NCBI GenBank assembly: GCA_023663205.1
Contig: JAMPHX010000038.1
Span: forward strand, 1-12,956
Direction of reading: 5' to 3'
DNA: 12,956 bases
Source: Corallococcus sp.
GTDB taxonomy: Bacteria > Bacillota > Clostridia > Christensenellales > CAG-314
Positions 7,448 to 12,941 of this stretch are shown here, piece by piece. Both the position numbers and the translations under genes were made by a program. How positions within the stretch are numbered: position 1 is the stretch's first letter; every line of letters starts with the position of its first letter. The notes under the pieces were generated by a model. The model was not told the DNA's origin. It searched no databases and saw nothing but the letters and a program-made list of their open reading frames with translations.

Positions 7448-7558
7448 GTTCTTTTGCGGTACTTATTCGCTCGTTTTGGGCTTGCGATTTGACTTGTACG
7501 CCGTATTCTTATTTTGTTTGTGTTGGGCTTTATCAAACGGCGGTTTATGCCGCAAAAG

Positions 7559-7699
7559 GCTATTGACACGAATTGGGGCGTGTTAGGCTGAACCGCCAAA
7601 GGGCAAAGCAAAACCCGACCAATGTCTATCGGTCGGGTTGCTACGGTTCGCCCCGTATTTGCCTATTCACACGCCCCAAGCAAGGTTCGTGTCAATAGC
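7559..7699. repeat. Palindrome A: 141-bp nested imperfect inverted repeat
   Basis: Four stems stack into one long hairpin: GCTATTGACACGAA (7559-7572) / 7686-7699, 14 bp; TTGGGGCGTGT (7573-7583) / 7669-7679, 11 bp; GAACCG (7590-7595) / CGGTTC (7644-7649), extended by GGC/GCC; and AACCCGACC (7612-7620) / GGTCGGGTT (7631-7639), 9 bp. A 6-nt one-sided bulge (7680-7685) separates the first two. It lies 24 bp beyond the recombinase stop, with tRNA-Pro on its other side. It is far larger than a terminator and lacks a T tract. Confidence 0.8.
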
Positions 7700-7723
7700 A
7701 CTGTGGAATAAATAGACGTTGGT

Positions 7724-9229
7724 CTATATTTTCATTTCTATTTCCAACATTATTTCAATTTGCTTTATATGTTTTTGAATTATATACGTTAACGTATATG
7801 TTTTTGTACAAAAAGAAAAGCCCTGACTGCTGTCAAGGCTCTTGCTTATCGGGTTATTAAATTGTATTTGTATTTTGTCGTCAAAAAGTATAATTTCTTT
7901 AATAAGTACGTTGACAAGCATTTGCGGTTCTAATCTTAACGCTTGTTGGTAATATTCTCTAACAACTTTTTCGGACACTCTAATTGAAGTTTTAGATTTT
8001 TCAATAAGTATTTGCCGTTCCAACTGCTCCTGCTGCTGTTCAAGTTCGTGCAATCGCTTATTTGTCGTTTTGGAAATTATTCCGTTTTCAATAGCGGTCA
8101 TAAGGTTTTCTAACGACTTACTAACTTGTGCTTTCTCTCTTGTAAGTATCTTCAAGTTAACGTTGTCCGCTATTAAATTCTCTTGTAATTTTAGTAACTC
8201 TTTCACAACGTAGTCCATTATTTGCGGTTTACTCAATTCTTCCACTATACTATCGACAACGATTTTTTCCAAATGCTCTTTGCGTATTATTGACTTTGTA
8301 CAACCATTGTGGTCTTTTTTACGTCCTATACATTTATAGTAATGCGCCACTTCGCCGTTGACTGACGTGCCTGTATCCGCGCTTATCGGTCGTCCGCAAT
8401 AACCGCATTTTAATTTGTTTCGCAATAAGTAGACTGTTTTAACGCTACGCTTGCCAAATTTATTGCTATCGACAATTTTTCGTACTTTTTCAAATAGTTC
8501 TTTGTCAATTATTGCAGGGTACATTTTGTCTACGATTTCATCGCCTTTTGTGTATGCGCCAGAATATTTTTCATTGGCGAGTATTTCGTAAACGGTAGTG
8601 TTTAGAAACGGCTTTCCTTTGTATAAAATACCTTTGGATGCAAGTTCGGCAATTATGTCTTTTACAAATACGCCCTTTGAATACTGCCTATAAATGAACC
8701 TGACTACTTCGGCTTTACTTTCGTCAATTACCATTTTCTTGTTTTCTACCCTGTAACCGTATGGAACGCCACCGCCTTGATAAAAACCTTTTATTCTATT
8801 CTCACGCATACCGCGTTTTACTTTTTGCGCAAGTTCGGCGGAATAGTAAGCATTCATTCCTTCAAGTAGGCTTTCAAGAATAATGCCTTCGGGCGTATCG
8901 GGTATGTTTTCCATTGCCGACAATACTTTTACGCCATTATCTTTCAACGTCTTTTTGTGTATTGCCGTTTCGTACTTGTTACGGCTAAATCTATCTAGTT
9001 TATATACCAGTACGTAGTCAAAGGACTTTTTACTGCTGTCTTTAATCATCTTTTGAAAGTCGGGACGGTTATCGTTTGTACCAGTCATAGCCCTGTCAAT
9101 ATACGTATCTAAAATGAGAATATTGTTGCGTTGCGCATATTCTTTACATATGCGAAGTTGTCCCTCAATGGACTGTTCCGTTTGGCTGTCGCTAGAATAT
9201 CTAGCATAAATTACTGCTGTTTTTGTCAT
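7724..9229 (-). CDS. Large serine recombinase (site-specific integrase/excisionase of a mobile element)
   Basis: A 501-residue recombinase of the large serine family, which integrates and excises elements through double-strand breaks and a covalent serine link. The resolvase domain spans ~3-150: YARYSS with likely nucleophile Ser12, Arg10, and the helix-E region YKLDRFSRN (Arg80, Arg83). A recombinase domain follows (GVPYGYR to ~250), then a zinc ribbon with Cys275, Cys278, Cys300 and Cys310, and a coiled coil at ~345-425 (HELEQQQEQLERQILIEKSK). Length and order are complete. An AGGAG ribosome binding site precedes the ATG by 9 nt. It is the second gene of a small - strand operon whose intergenic gap is filled by palindrome B. 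No short direct repeat marking att sites could be assigned. Confidence 0.95.
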   Translation of the reverse strand: MTKTAVIYARYSSDSQTEQSIEGQLRICKEYAQRNNILILDTYIDRAMTGTNDNRPDFQKMIKDSSKKSFDYVLVYKLDRFSRNKYETAIHKKTLKDNGVKVLSAMENIPDTPEGIILESLLEGMNAYYSAELAQKVKRGMRENRIKGFYQGGGVPYGYRVENKKMVIDESKAEVVRFIYRQYSKGVFVKDIIAELASKGILYKGKPFLNTTVYEILANEKYSGAYTKGDEIVDKMYPAIIDKELFEKVRKIVDSNKFGKRSVKTVYLLRNKLKCGYCGRPISADTGTSVNGEVAHYYKCIGRKKDHNGCTKSIIRKEHLEKIVVDSIVEELSKPQIMDYVVKELLKLQENLIADNVNLKILTREKAQVSKSLENLMTAIENGIISKTTNKRLHELEQQQEQLERQILIEKSKTSIRVSEKVVREYYQQALRLEPQMLVNVLIKEIILFDDKIQIQFNNPISKSLDSSQGFSFCTKTYTLTYIIQKHIKQIEIMLEIEMKI

Positions 9230-9252
9230 TCTTTATTTCTCCTTTATGAATT

Positions 9253-9413
9253 TATTTTGTCTTTCGACAAGGGGCGAATAAACGGCTTTGACTGTTTGTT
9301 CGCTTACTGTTATTTATCTTGCCAATGCTGTCAACGGTTGACGAAGTCAATGCACTTTACCGTTGACAGCGCAGTCAAAGGCGTTTACGCTCCGCCGGAC
9401 GAAAGACAAAATA
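9253..9413. repeat. Palindrome B: 161-bp nested imperfect inverted repeat inside the recombinase operon
   Basis: Outer stem 9253-9266 / 9400-9413 (14 bp, core TTTTGTCTTTCG); a second stem CTTTGACTG (9286-9294) / CAGTCAAAG (9372-9380), continued by TAAACG/CGTTTA (9279-9284/9382-9387) and GGGCG pairing with CGCTCC-side bases; a third stem 9327-9337 / 9360-9370 (11 bp, GCTGTCAACGG); and an apical hairpin TTGAC GAA GTCAA (9338-9350). It occupies nearly all of the 192-bp gap between the 41-codon gene and the recombinase, so it would be transcribed in their mRNA. Confidence 0.8.
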
Positions 9414-9421
9414 TATGTTTA

Positions 9422-9547
9422 TTAGTTTTTATGTAGTTTGCTTATTCTCTCAAACAACGTTTCCAAGAATACGCCTTGCTCTATTTCGCCTAACGCAAAT
9501 ACGTTAGGCGCGCCGAGTGTTTCCACAAGCAATTCGTTTTTAAGCAT
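9422..9547 (-). CDS. Small 41-residue protein upstream of the recombinase, unknown function
   Basis: A short gene with an AGGAGAG ribosome binding site at good spacing before its ATG (9547-9545) and a TAA at 9424-9422. The product begins MLKNELLVETLGAPNVFALGE, continues IEQGVFLETLFERISKLHKN, and is amphipathic and probably helical. I do not recognise the family. Its position, 192 bp before the recombinase on the same strand, suggests co-transcription and perhaps a regulatory or directionality role, but nothing proves this. An 8-bp perfect hairpin, GCCTAACG (9488-9495) / CGTTAGGC (9502-9509), lies inside the coding region. Upstream to 9752 I see only a weak dyad, TTAGGTAACTAA near 9593-9604, that could be an operator. 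Confidence 0.55.
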   Translation of the reverse strand: MLKNELLVETLGAPNVFALGEIEQGVFLETLFERISKLHKN

Positions 9548-9752
9548 TTCGTTTATCTCTCCTTTTATTAGATTTAGAGAGTACAAAACGTAATTAGGTA
9601 ACTAACCCTGTAACGTCAGTTAAAACGCAACCTTTTTGTATTGCCAGCACAATTTACAGTCGCTCGACATAAAATACAAAAACACTCGGCTTGCCGTCTT
9701 TACGTTTACGTTTTGTTTTCTCTCCATTGTTAGGGGTATAAAAATACTCTCC

Positions 9753-10010
9753 ATATAGTAGCCACGAAAAATGGCTGTTTTGGGGGCAAATTTCAAAAAT
9801 ATTTTTACCCTTCCACTTAATAGCCACGAAAACTGCAAAAGTTGGCGGTCTTTAAGCAAAAAACTTGAAAAAATATTTCTCTCCCCACTTAGTAGCCTTG
9901 AAAAAAGCAAAAGTCCACGCTTTTTTCAAAAATTCCCCCTAATAATCTATGGGTACGAAAATAGTAGTTTTGCTTACCCCAAATTTGAAAGTTTTTCAAA
10001 AAAAACTCCC
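9753..10010. repeat. Degenerate tandem array of four ~53-82-bp units
   Basis: Units begin at about 9753, 9815, 9897 and 9950. Each opens with a TAGTAGCCACGAAAA-like word (TAGCCACG at 9759 and 9821, TAGCCTTG at 9903, GGTACG near 9962), passes through an A/T-rich stretch related to AAATTTCAAAAATATTTTT, and ends in a pyrimidine block (ACCCTTCC, CTCTCCCC, TTCCCCC, CTCCC). Several units can fold on themselves, for example an 11-bp stem with core GAAAAAAGC/GCTTTTTTC in unit 3. Unit length is not constant or divisible by three, which argues against a protein repeat. Not CRISPR: the repeats are too degenerate. Function unknown. Confidence 0.6.
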
Positions 10011-10023
10011 TAATACAAAAACG

Positions 10024-10092
10024 CCCCAACGGCTGAACAAAAATTGGGTTTCGCGGTAAGCCTGCGCGCGAACCCAATTTTAGCCGTTGGGG
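10024..10092. repeat. Palindrome C: 69-bp bulged inverted repeat
   Basis: CCCCAACGGCT (10024-10034) / AGCCGTTGGGG (10082-10092), 11 bp; then a one-sided 5-nt bulge GAACA (10035-10039); then AAAATTGGGTT (10040-10050) / AACCCAATTTT (10071-10081), 11 bp; then CGCG/CGCG (10052-10055/10067-10070). It is GC-rich in AT-rich surroundings and follows the tandem array directly. Confidence 0.8.
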
Positions 10093-10120
10093 GTTGGTTG
10101 AACACCTATTTAGTTTAGTA

Positions 10121-10182
10121 GTGGCGTGCGTTTATACGCCGACGCGAAGCGTCGGCTCTCGTTCAAGATAAACGCACGCCAC
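10121..10182. repeat. Palindrome D: 62-bp two-part inverted repeat
   Basis: GTGGCGTGCGTTTAT (10121-10135) / its complement (10168-10182), 15 bp perfect, enclosing GCCGACGC GAA GCGTCGGC (10138-10156) and an 11-nt unpaired stretch on one side only (10157-10167). The arm tip and the right flank resemble palindrome E, so the two look like members of one family. Confidence 0.8.
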
Positions 10183-10264
10183 GATGTCAAAGTTATATTT
10201 AAGTTATATATTTAGCCGCTGTTTTTCCATTCAAATTAAACGGTCTGTTTCCGTCAAGTTGCCC

Positions 10265-10328
10265 CTGACGTGCGCTTGGCTTGGCGGAGCATAGCGACGA
10301 CACTTGTATAAAGCCAAGCGCACGTCAG
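10265..10328. repeat. Palindrome E: 64-bp inverted repeat with 18-bp perfect arms
   Basis: CTGACGTGCGCTTGGCTT (10265-10282) pairs perfectly with 10311-10328; the 28-nt interior (10283-10310) shows no strong stem. It shares the core G-(A/G)-CGTGCG-(C/T)-TT with palindrome D, and both are followed by a similar AT-rich flank with GTTATATT. Confidence 0.8.
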
Positions 10329-10409
10329 AATCCCAATGTTATATTCGTGTTGTATTTAACTTTGCAATAATGTGTTTTGTTTTACATTGAAAATTGCTAA
10401 TAGAAACTG

Positions 10410-10438
10410 TTGATTTTAACTTGTAAATATGCTATACT
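10410..10438 (+). promoter_or_regulatory. Promoter of the structured leader RNA
   Basis: TTGATT (10410-10415), a 17-bp spacer and TATACT (10433-10438). The predicted start, ~10445, coincides with the first base of the closing stem of the RNA below, which supports both calls. Confidence 0.7.
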
Positions 10439-10444
10439 AACTAT

Positions 10445-10641
10445 GCCAAATCAACTGAATATTTAAGCAAGGACTATTTTTATGCTCAAAAGATAGTTGT
10501 CTTTAATGCTATCCACATTTGAATTTGATAAAAATGCAAATTCCTACTGCGGATAGCAAAAAATCCTTGCTATATCAGTTGGTTTGGCGACTATCGGAGT
10601 TTGCGTTTTTTGTGCGTTTACTACGGTAGACGCACTTTTTT
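10445..10641 (+). ncRNA. Structured leader RNA, three-way junction plus terminator, upstream of the lipoprotein gene
   Basis: P1a: GCCAAATCAACTGA (10445-10458) / TCAGTTGGTTTGGC (10575-10588), 14 bp with one G-U. P1b: AGCAAGGA (10466-10473) / TCCTTGCT (10564-10571). P2: 10474-10481 / 10489-10496 with loop ATGCTCA. P3: GCTATCC (10508-10514) / GGATAGC (10551-10557), topped by GAATTTG (10521-10527) / CAAATTC (10537-10543). Linkers are TGTCTTTAAT and AAAAAA. A terminator hairpin follows at 10612-10635. The RNA begins at a good promoter, and the lipoprotein ribosome binding site comes 15 nt after the T tract, the layout of an attenuator or riboswitch. I do not recognise the class. It could instead be a free-standing RNA, but no separate promoter for the lipoprotein gene is evident. 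Confidence 0.65.
10612..10641 (+). terminator. Intrinsic terminator between leader RNA and lipoprotein gene
   Basis: GTGCGTTTAC (10612-10621) / GTAGACGCAC (10626-10635), 10 bp with one G-U, TACG loop, followed by six T, A and four more T. It lies before, not after, the gene, so it should either attenuate the lipoprotein mRNA or end a separate RNA. Confidence 0.85.
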
Positions 10642-10666
10642 ATTTTGTATAAAATAGGAGGCTTAT

Positions 10667-11839
10667 ATGAAAAAATTTATTATTGCAACTTTAATCATTC
10701 TATCGTGTTTGTTGCTCTTTGTAGCGTGCAATAACGACACAACCGATAACAATACGAATGATGACACTTCTCAATCTACGGAAAAAGTATTCACCGTAAA
10801 CGTGAATTACGTTTATAGAAATACTATCATAAAAACGTTGACTGATGAGAAAAAAGCAGGGGACGCCTATAACTATACCAAGTATGAGCAAAATACTCCT
10901 GAGGGTTATGTTAAAGACGACAATGTAGAGTCATTCTTCCCTGATGATTACCCAAAAGGCACGCAAGGTTATAACAAAGGCGTCTTGGATGTTACCTATC
11001 AAATAAAGCCTAAATACGAGCATTATATGCAAATTACAACAACAAATTCTAATACTAACGGGAAAATAATTCCGTTTGCCGTTTTAGGGCTTTATATAGG
11101 AAATGACCCCTATACAATTAACGATTTTAATGGCGAGCCCGTTACTTTTCGTTTGTCCGAAATTACTGAAATAAAAATGTTCAATACATATAGTTACTAT
11201 TACAATCGTTTAGTGAGTTATGGCAATGGGCTTACAAATAATTTTGGAACTATTATGGAAGTCAATAACAAGGCGCTTAAAAATCTTGTCAAAGTAGATA
11301 TGACCGATTGTACGTTTTTAGAAGATTTACCGTCAAATTTCTTTTCGGGCATTCCTTCATTAAAAACGGTCAAAAGTAACGGTAACACGAAAAAATTACA
11401 ACAAATTGGTTCAAATTTTTTGTCGGGCAATGAGAATTTGGAATTTTTAGACTTGGATTTTTCCGCAGTAACAAAAGTAGGAAAAGAATTTCTAATGAAT
11501 TCCCTGATAAATTATACAAACGAATTGACGTTAAATTTCAGTAGTCTAAAAGATAACGGGTTGTTGTTTATGTACCAATGCTCGAACAATGTTAATGCGC
11601 CGACTGTTAAACTAATATTAGGCGACACGCAATGGAACAACGATTGGTTTATATATGATAAATCTTGGGGCACATCAGATTATGCGCACAATCTCAATCA
11701 AACCGACCACGCCGACGCGCGTTGCTCCGCAATAAATTTGACAGTGTATACAAATTATAAAGGCAATATAGAAACTGCGGTATCCACTTTTGCAGGGACA
11801 ACAACAAATATCGTCGTTGCCGATATGCCCAATGCGTAA
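10667..11839 (+). CDS. Secreted lipoprotein with leucine-rich-repeat-like segment
   Basis: A 390-residue protein. The N-terminus is a lipoprotein signal peptide, MKKFIIATLIILSCLLLFVA, followed by the lipidated Cys21 (lipobox LFVA-C), then an Asn/Asp/Thr-rich spacer to ~40. Residues ~205-300 have the spacing of BspA-type leucine-rich repeats (LKNLVKVDMTDCTFLEDLPSNF, FLSGNENLEFLDLDFSAVT), seen in many gut surface proteins. Residues ~40-200 match no family I know. It should be anchored on the outer face of the membrane and may bind a ligand or host surface; that is inference. An AGGAGG ribosome binding site lies 5 nt before the ATG. It is visibly more AT-rich than manA or ftsH, in line with horizontal acquisition. 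Expression is probably controlled by the upstream leader and terminator. A small ORF follows 9 nt later. Confidence 0.8.
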   Translation: MKKFIIATLIILSCLLLFVACNNDTTDNNTNDDTSQSTEKVFTVNVNYVYRNTIIKTLTDEKKAGDAYNYTKYEQNTPEGYVKDDNVESFFPDDYPKGTQGYNKGVLDVTYQIKPKYEHYMQITTTNSNTNGKIIPFAVLGLYIGNDPYTINDFNGEPVTFRLSEITEIKMFNTYSYYYNRLVSYGNGLTNNFGTIMEVNNKALKNLVKVDMTDCTFLEDLPSNFFSGIPSLKTVKSNGNTKKLQQIGSNFLSGNENLEFLDLDFSAVTKVGKEFLMNSLINYTNELTLNFSSLKDNGLLFMYQCSNNVNAPTVKLILGDTQWNNDWFIYDKSWGTSDYAHNLNQTDHADARCSAINLTVYTNYKGNIETAVSTFAGTTTNIVVADMPNA

Positions 11840-11848
11840 TAGATACCT

Positions 11849-12172
11849 ATGAAAACAATTTTACTAAAATTATGTGATAAAAACAATATGAAGTTAAAGT
11901 GTCTAACTTTTACATCAAATGATGATTTGTTGTTTTTACGTAATTGTAATAAGTGGCAATATAATGTGAAGTTTTATCGCAGTAACAAAATCGTCAATAG
12001 TCGCGTAGACGTAAGATTTGGTTTTGGCGAGACGCCAAACACTATTAAAGTGTTTTTTGACGGTTTTACCGTTAATGAATACGAACGCGCTGTAATCGAC
12101 GCATTGATTGCATCTAATTGCAACACAACGTATTACTTGCAATTTGAGCACGAAATAACATATACATTTTAA
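11849..12172 (+). CDS. Small protein of unknown function, downstream partner of the lipoprotein
   Basis: A 107-residue frame starting 9 nt after the lipoprotein stop, with no clear ribosome binding site, so translation may be coupled to the upstream gene. An internal ATG at 11888 is an alternative start. The sequence (MKTILLKLCDKNN, KWQYNVKFYRSNKIVNSRVDVRFGF, VFFDGFTVNEYERAVIDALI) looks alpha/beta and soluble, with no signal peptide or membrane segment, and is not recognised. It is not barstar-like. A terminator 74 nt downstream closes the unit. Confidence 0.5.
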   Translation: MKTILLKLCDKNNMKLKCLTFTSNDDLLFLRNCNKWQYNVKFYRSNKIVNSRVDVRFGFGETPNTIKVFFDGFTVNEYERAVIDALIASNCNTTYYLQFEHEITYTF

Positions 12173-12245
12173 TCGATGTTTGTTGAGTTTTGAATAATAC
12201 GCAAGTTAAAAGTTCAACTTACATTAACATTGTTAGACCATAAAT

Positions 12246-12285
12246 AGGGCGTTTTAACTATTTGGACAGTGGAAACGCCCTTTTT
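12246..12285 (+). terminator. Intrinsic terminator of the lipoprotein unit
   Basis: AGGGCGTTT (12246-12254) / AAACGCCCT (12273-12281), 9 bp with an 18-nt loop, followed by a T run to 12285. Confidence 0.7.
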
Positions 12286-12368
12286 AATTGCAATTTTAGG
12301 AATTTTTAACCGCCTTTGCGTTGAGAAGTCCTTTTTATTTTGCATTTTGGGACAGTTTTTGAGACAAT

Positions 12369-12482
12369 TTAATGTATTTTGCTTGCTTTGGATAACGCAA
12401 ACTCGTCGGAAAACTCGGTATATGCTCTTTGCATTGCGCCTTTTGAGTGCCCGAGCCATTTGGGAACGGCCTTTGCGGGAAT
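12369..12482 (-). pseudogene. C-terminal remnant of a tyrosine recombinase
   Basis: One - strand frame ends with KWLGHSKGAMQRAYTEF, then SDEFALSKASKIH and a TAA at 12371-12369. The pattern W-L-G-H-S followed nine residues later by R-A-Y is the box II end of phage-type tyrosine integrases: the His/Trp region, then the catalytic tyrosine. Only ~37 codons are recognisable. Upstream the frame runs about 20 more codons to a stop without the expected Arg motifs or a start, so this is a fragment. It marks an earlier mobile element in the island. It is too short for a family assignment beyond that. Confidence 0.55.
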
Positions 12483-12638
12483 GACAAGTCGCCCTTGCAA
12501 TAAATAACCCGCGAAAAATACGGAATGGAAAAGTATTGGGAATTAGACGGCGAAAAATTCGGTCAAAACAGAATGTCTAAAAAGTAAAATTTAGTAGTAA
12601 CGAAGTACTGCGTTATACGACACGTTGAAACAAAAGGT

Positions 12639-12741
12639 AAAAAAAAGAAGTGACCGAAGTCACTTCTTAAATACTTGCGAGGTCGGAGCATTCAAATTGA
12701 ACGCCGACACTAATCTTTTAAGATTAGGTTCGCTACCTTGC
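12639..12741 (-). ncRNA. Candidate ~100-nt structured small RNA
   Basis: Read on the - strand, the RNA begins GCAAGGTAGCGAACC right after a good promoter. P1 pairs TGCAAGGT with ACCTCGCA (12742-12735 / 12683-12676; one C-A mismatch). P2 is CTAATCTT/AAGATTAG (12727-12710). P3 is GTCGG/CCGAC (12708-12704 / 12686-12682) with an inner GTTCA/TGAAT stem; its base shares two bases with P1. The end is a perfect 10-bp hairpin, AAGAAGTGAC TTCG GTCACTTCTT (12668-12645), with a UUCG tetraloop, and the T tract is eight T (12646-12639). No gene with a ribosome binding site follows on this strand, so it looks free-standing. I do not recognise the class. Confidence 0.6.
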
Positions 12742-12745
12742 AGAT

Positions 12746-12774
12746 AGTATACACAATAATACGCAGAATTGCAA
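12746..12774 (-). promoter_or_regulatory. Promoter of the 12639-12741 RNA
   Basis: On the - strand TTGCAA (12774-12769), a 17-bp spacer and TATACT (12751-12746). The predicted start at ~12740 falls at the first stem of the RNA. It has the same -10 box and spacing as the 10410 promoter. Confidence 0.65.
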
Positions 12775-12807
12775 TTAAAACTAAGGTTTGTGTGCCATAG
12801 GGATAGT

Positions 12808-12921
12808 ATGAAAACAATTAAAATAAATAACGAAAGCACCTAAAAGGACAAGTCAAGGCGGCGAGAGCCGCAAAAGGTACAACAACTGAATATACAACTT
12901 GAAAGTTGGAATAGCGTATAG
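12808..12921 (+). pseudogene. Short basic ORF interrupted by one in-frame stop
   Basis: AGGGA lies 4 nt before an ATG that opens MKTIKINNEST and then meets TAA (12841-12843). The same frame resumes at once with KDKSRRREPQKVQQLNIQLE to a TAG at 12919-12921, giving ~36 residues in all if the stop were a sense codon. The strongly charged, helix-like composition suggests a former or fragmentary small protein of a mobile element. Unrecognised; could be chance. Confidence 0.3.
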
Positions 12922-12941
12922 GCTGTTTCAACTTTTGTTTT
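12902..12941 (+). terminator. Intrinsic terminator at the right edge
   Basis: AAAGTTGGAATAGC (12902-12915) pairs over 14 bp (two G-U) with GCTGTTTCAACTTT (12922-12935) around the loop GTATAG, then T-G-TTTT. It implies a + strand transcript ending here and overlaps the last codons of the short ORF. Confidence 0.6.

Noticed and set aside
7411..7611. 66-codon basic ORF on the - strand
   Set aside because: It lies across the tRNA terminator and one arm of palindrome A; its Lys/Arg-rich end reflects the A/T-rich terminator sequence.
9620..9910. 96-codon - strand ORF and the overlapping + strand ORF (9771-10013)
   Set aside because: Both run through the degenerate array. The repeat word appears in different frames (as SWLLSGE-type strings) and unit length is not a multiple of three, so coding is unlikely.
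9753..10010. CRISPR array
   Set aside because: Repeats are too degenerate, unit spacing varies from 53 to 82 bp, and no cas gene is present.
10445..10641. Retron msr-msd RNA or type III toxin-antitoxin RNA
   Set aside because: A retron needs a reverse transcriptase and ToxIN-type systems need a short-repeat RNA before an endoRNase toxin; the downstream genes are a lipoprotein and an unrelated small protein.
11849..12172. Barstar-like inhibitor for the barnase homologue
   Set aside because: The 107-residue protein lacks the barstar helix motif (YGxNLDALWD-type) and lies 10 kb away.
12525..12587. 20-codon + strand ORF beginning MEKYWELDGEKFGQ
   Set aside because: It looks protein-like and may be a gene fragment, but it is too short, lacks a ribosome binding site and matches nothing I can name.
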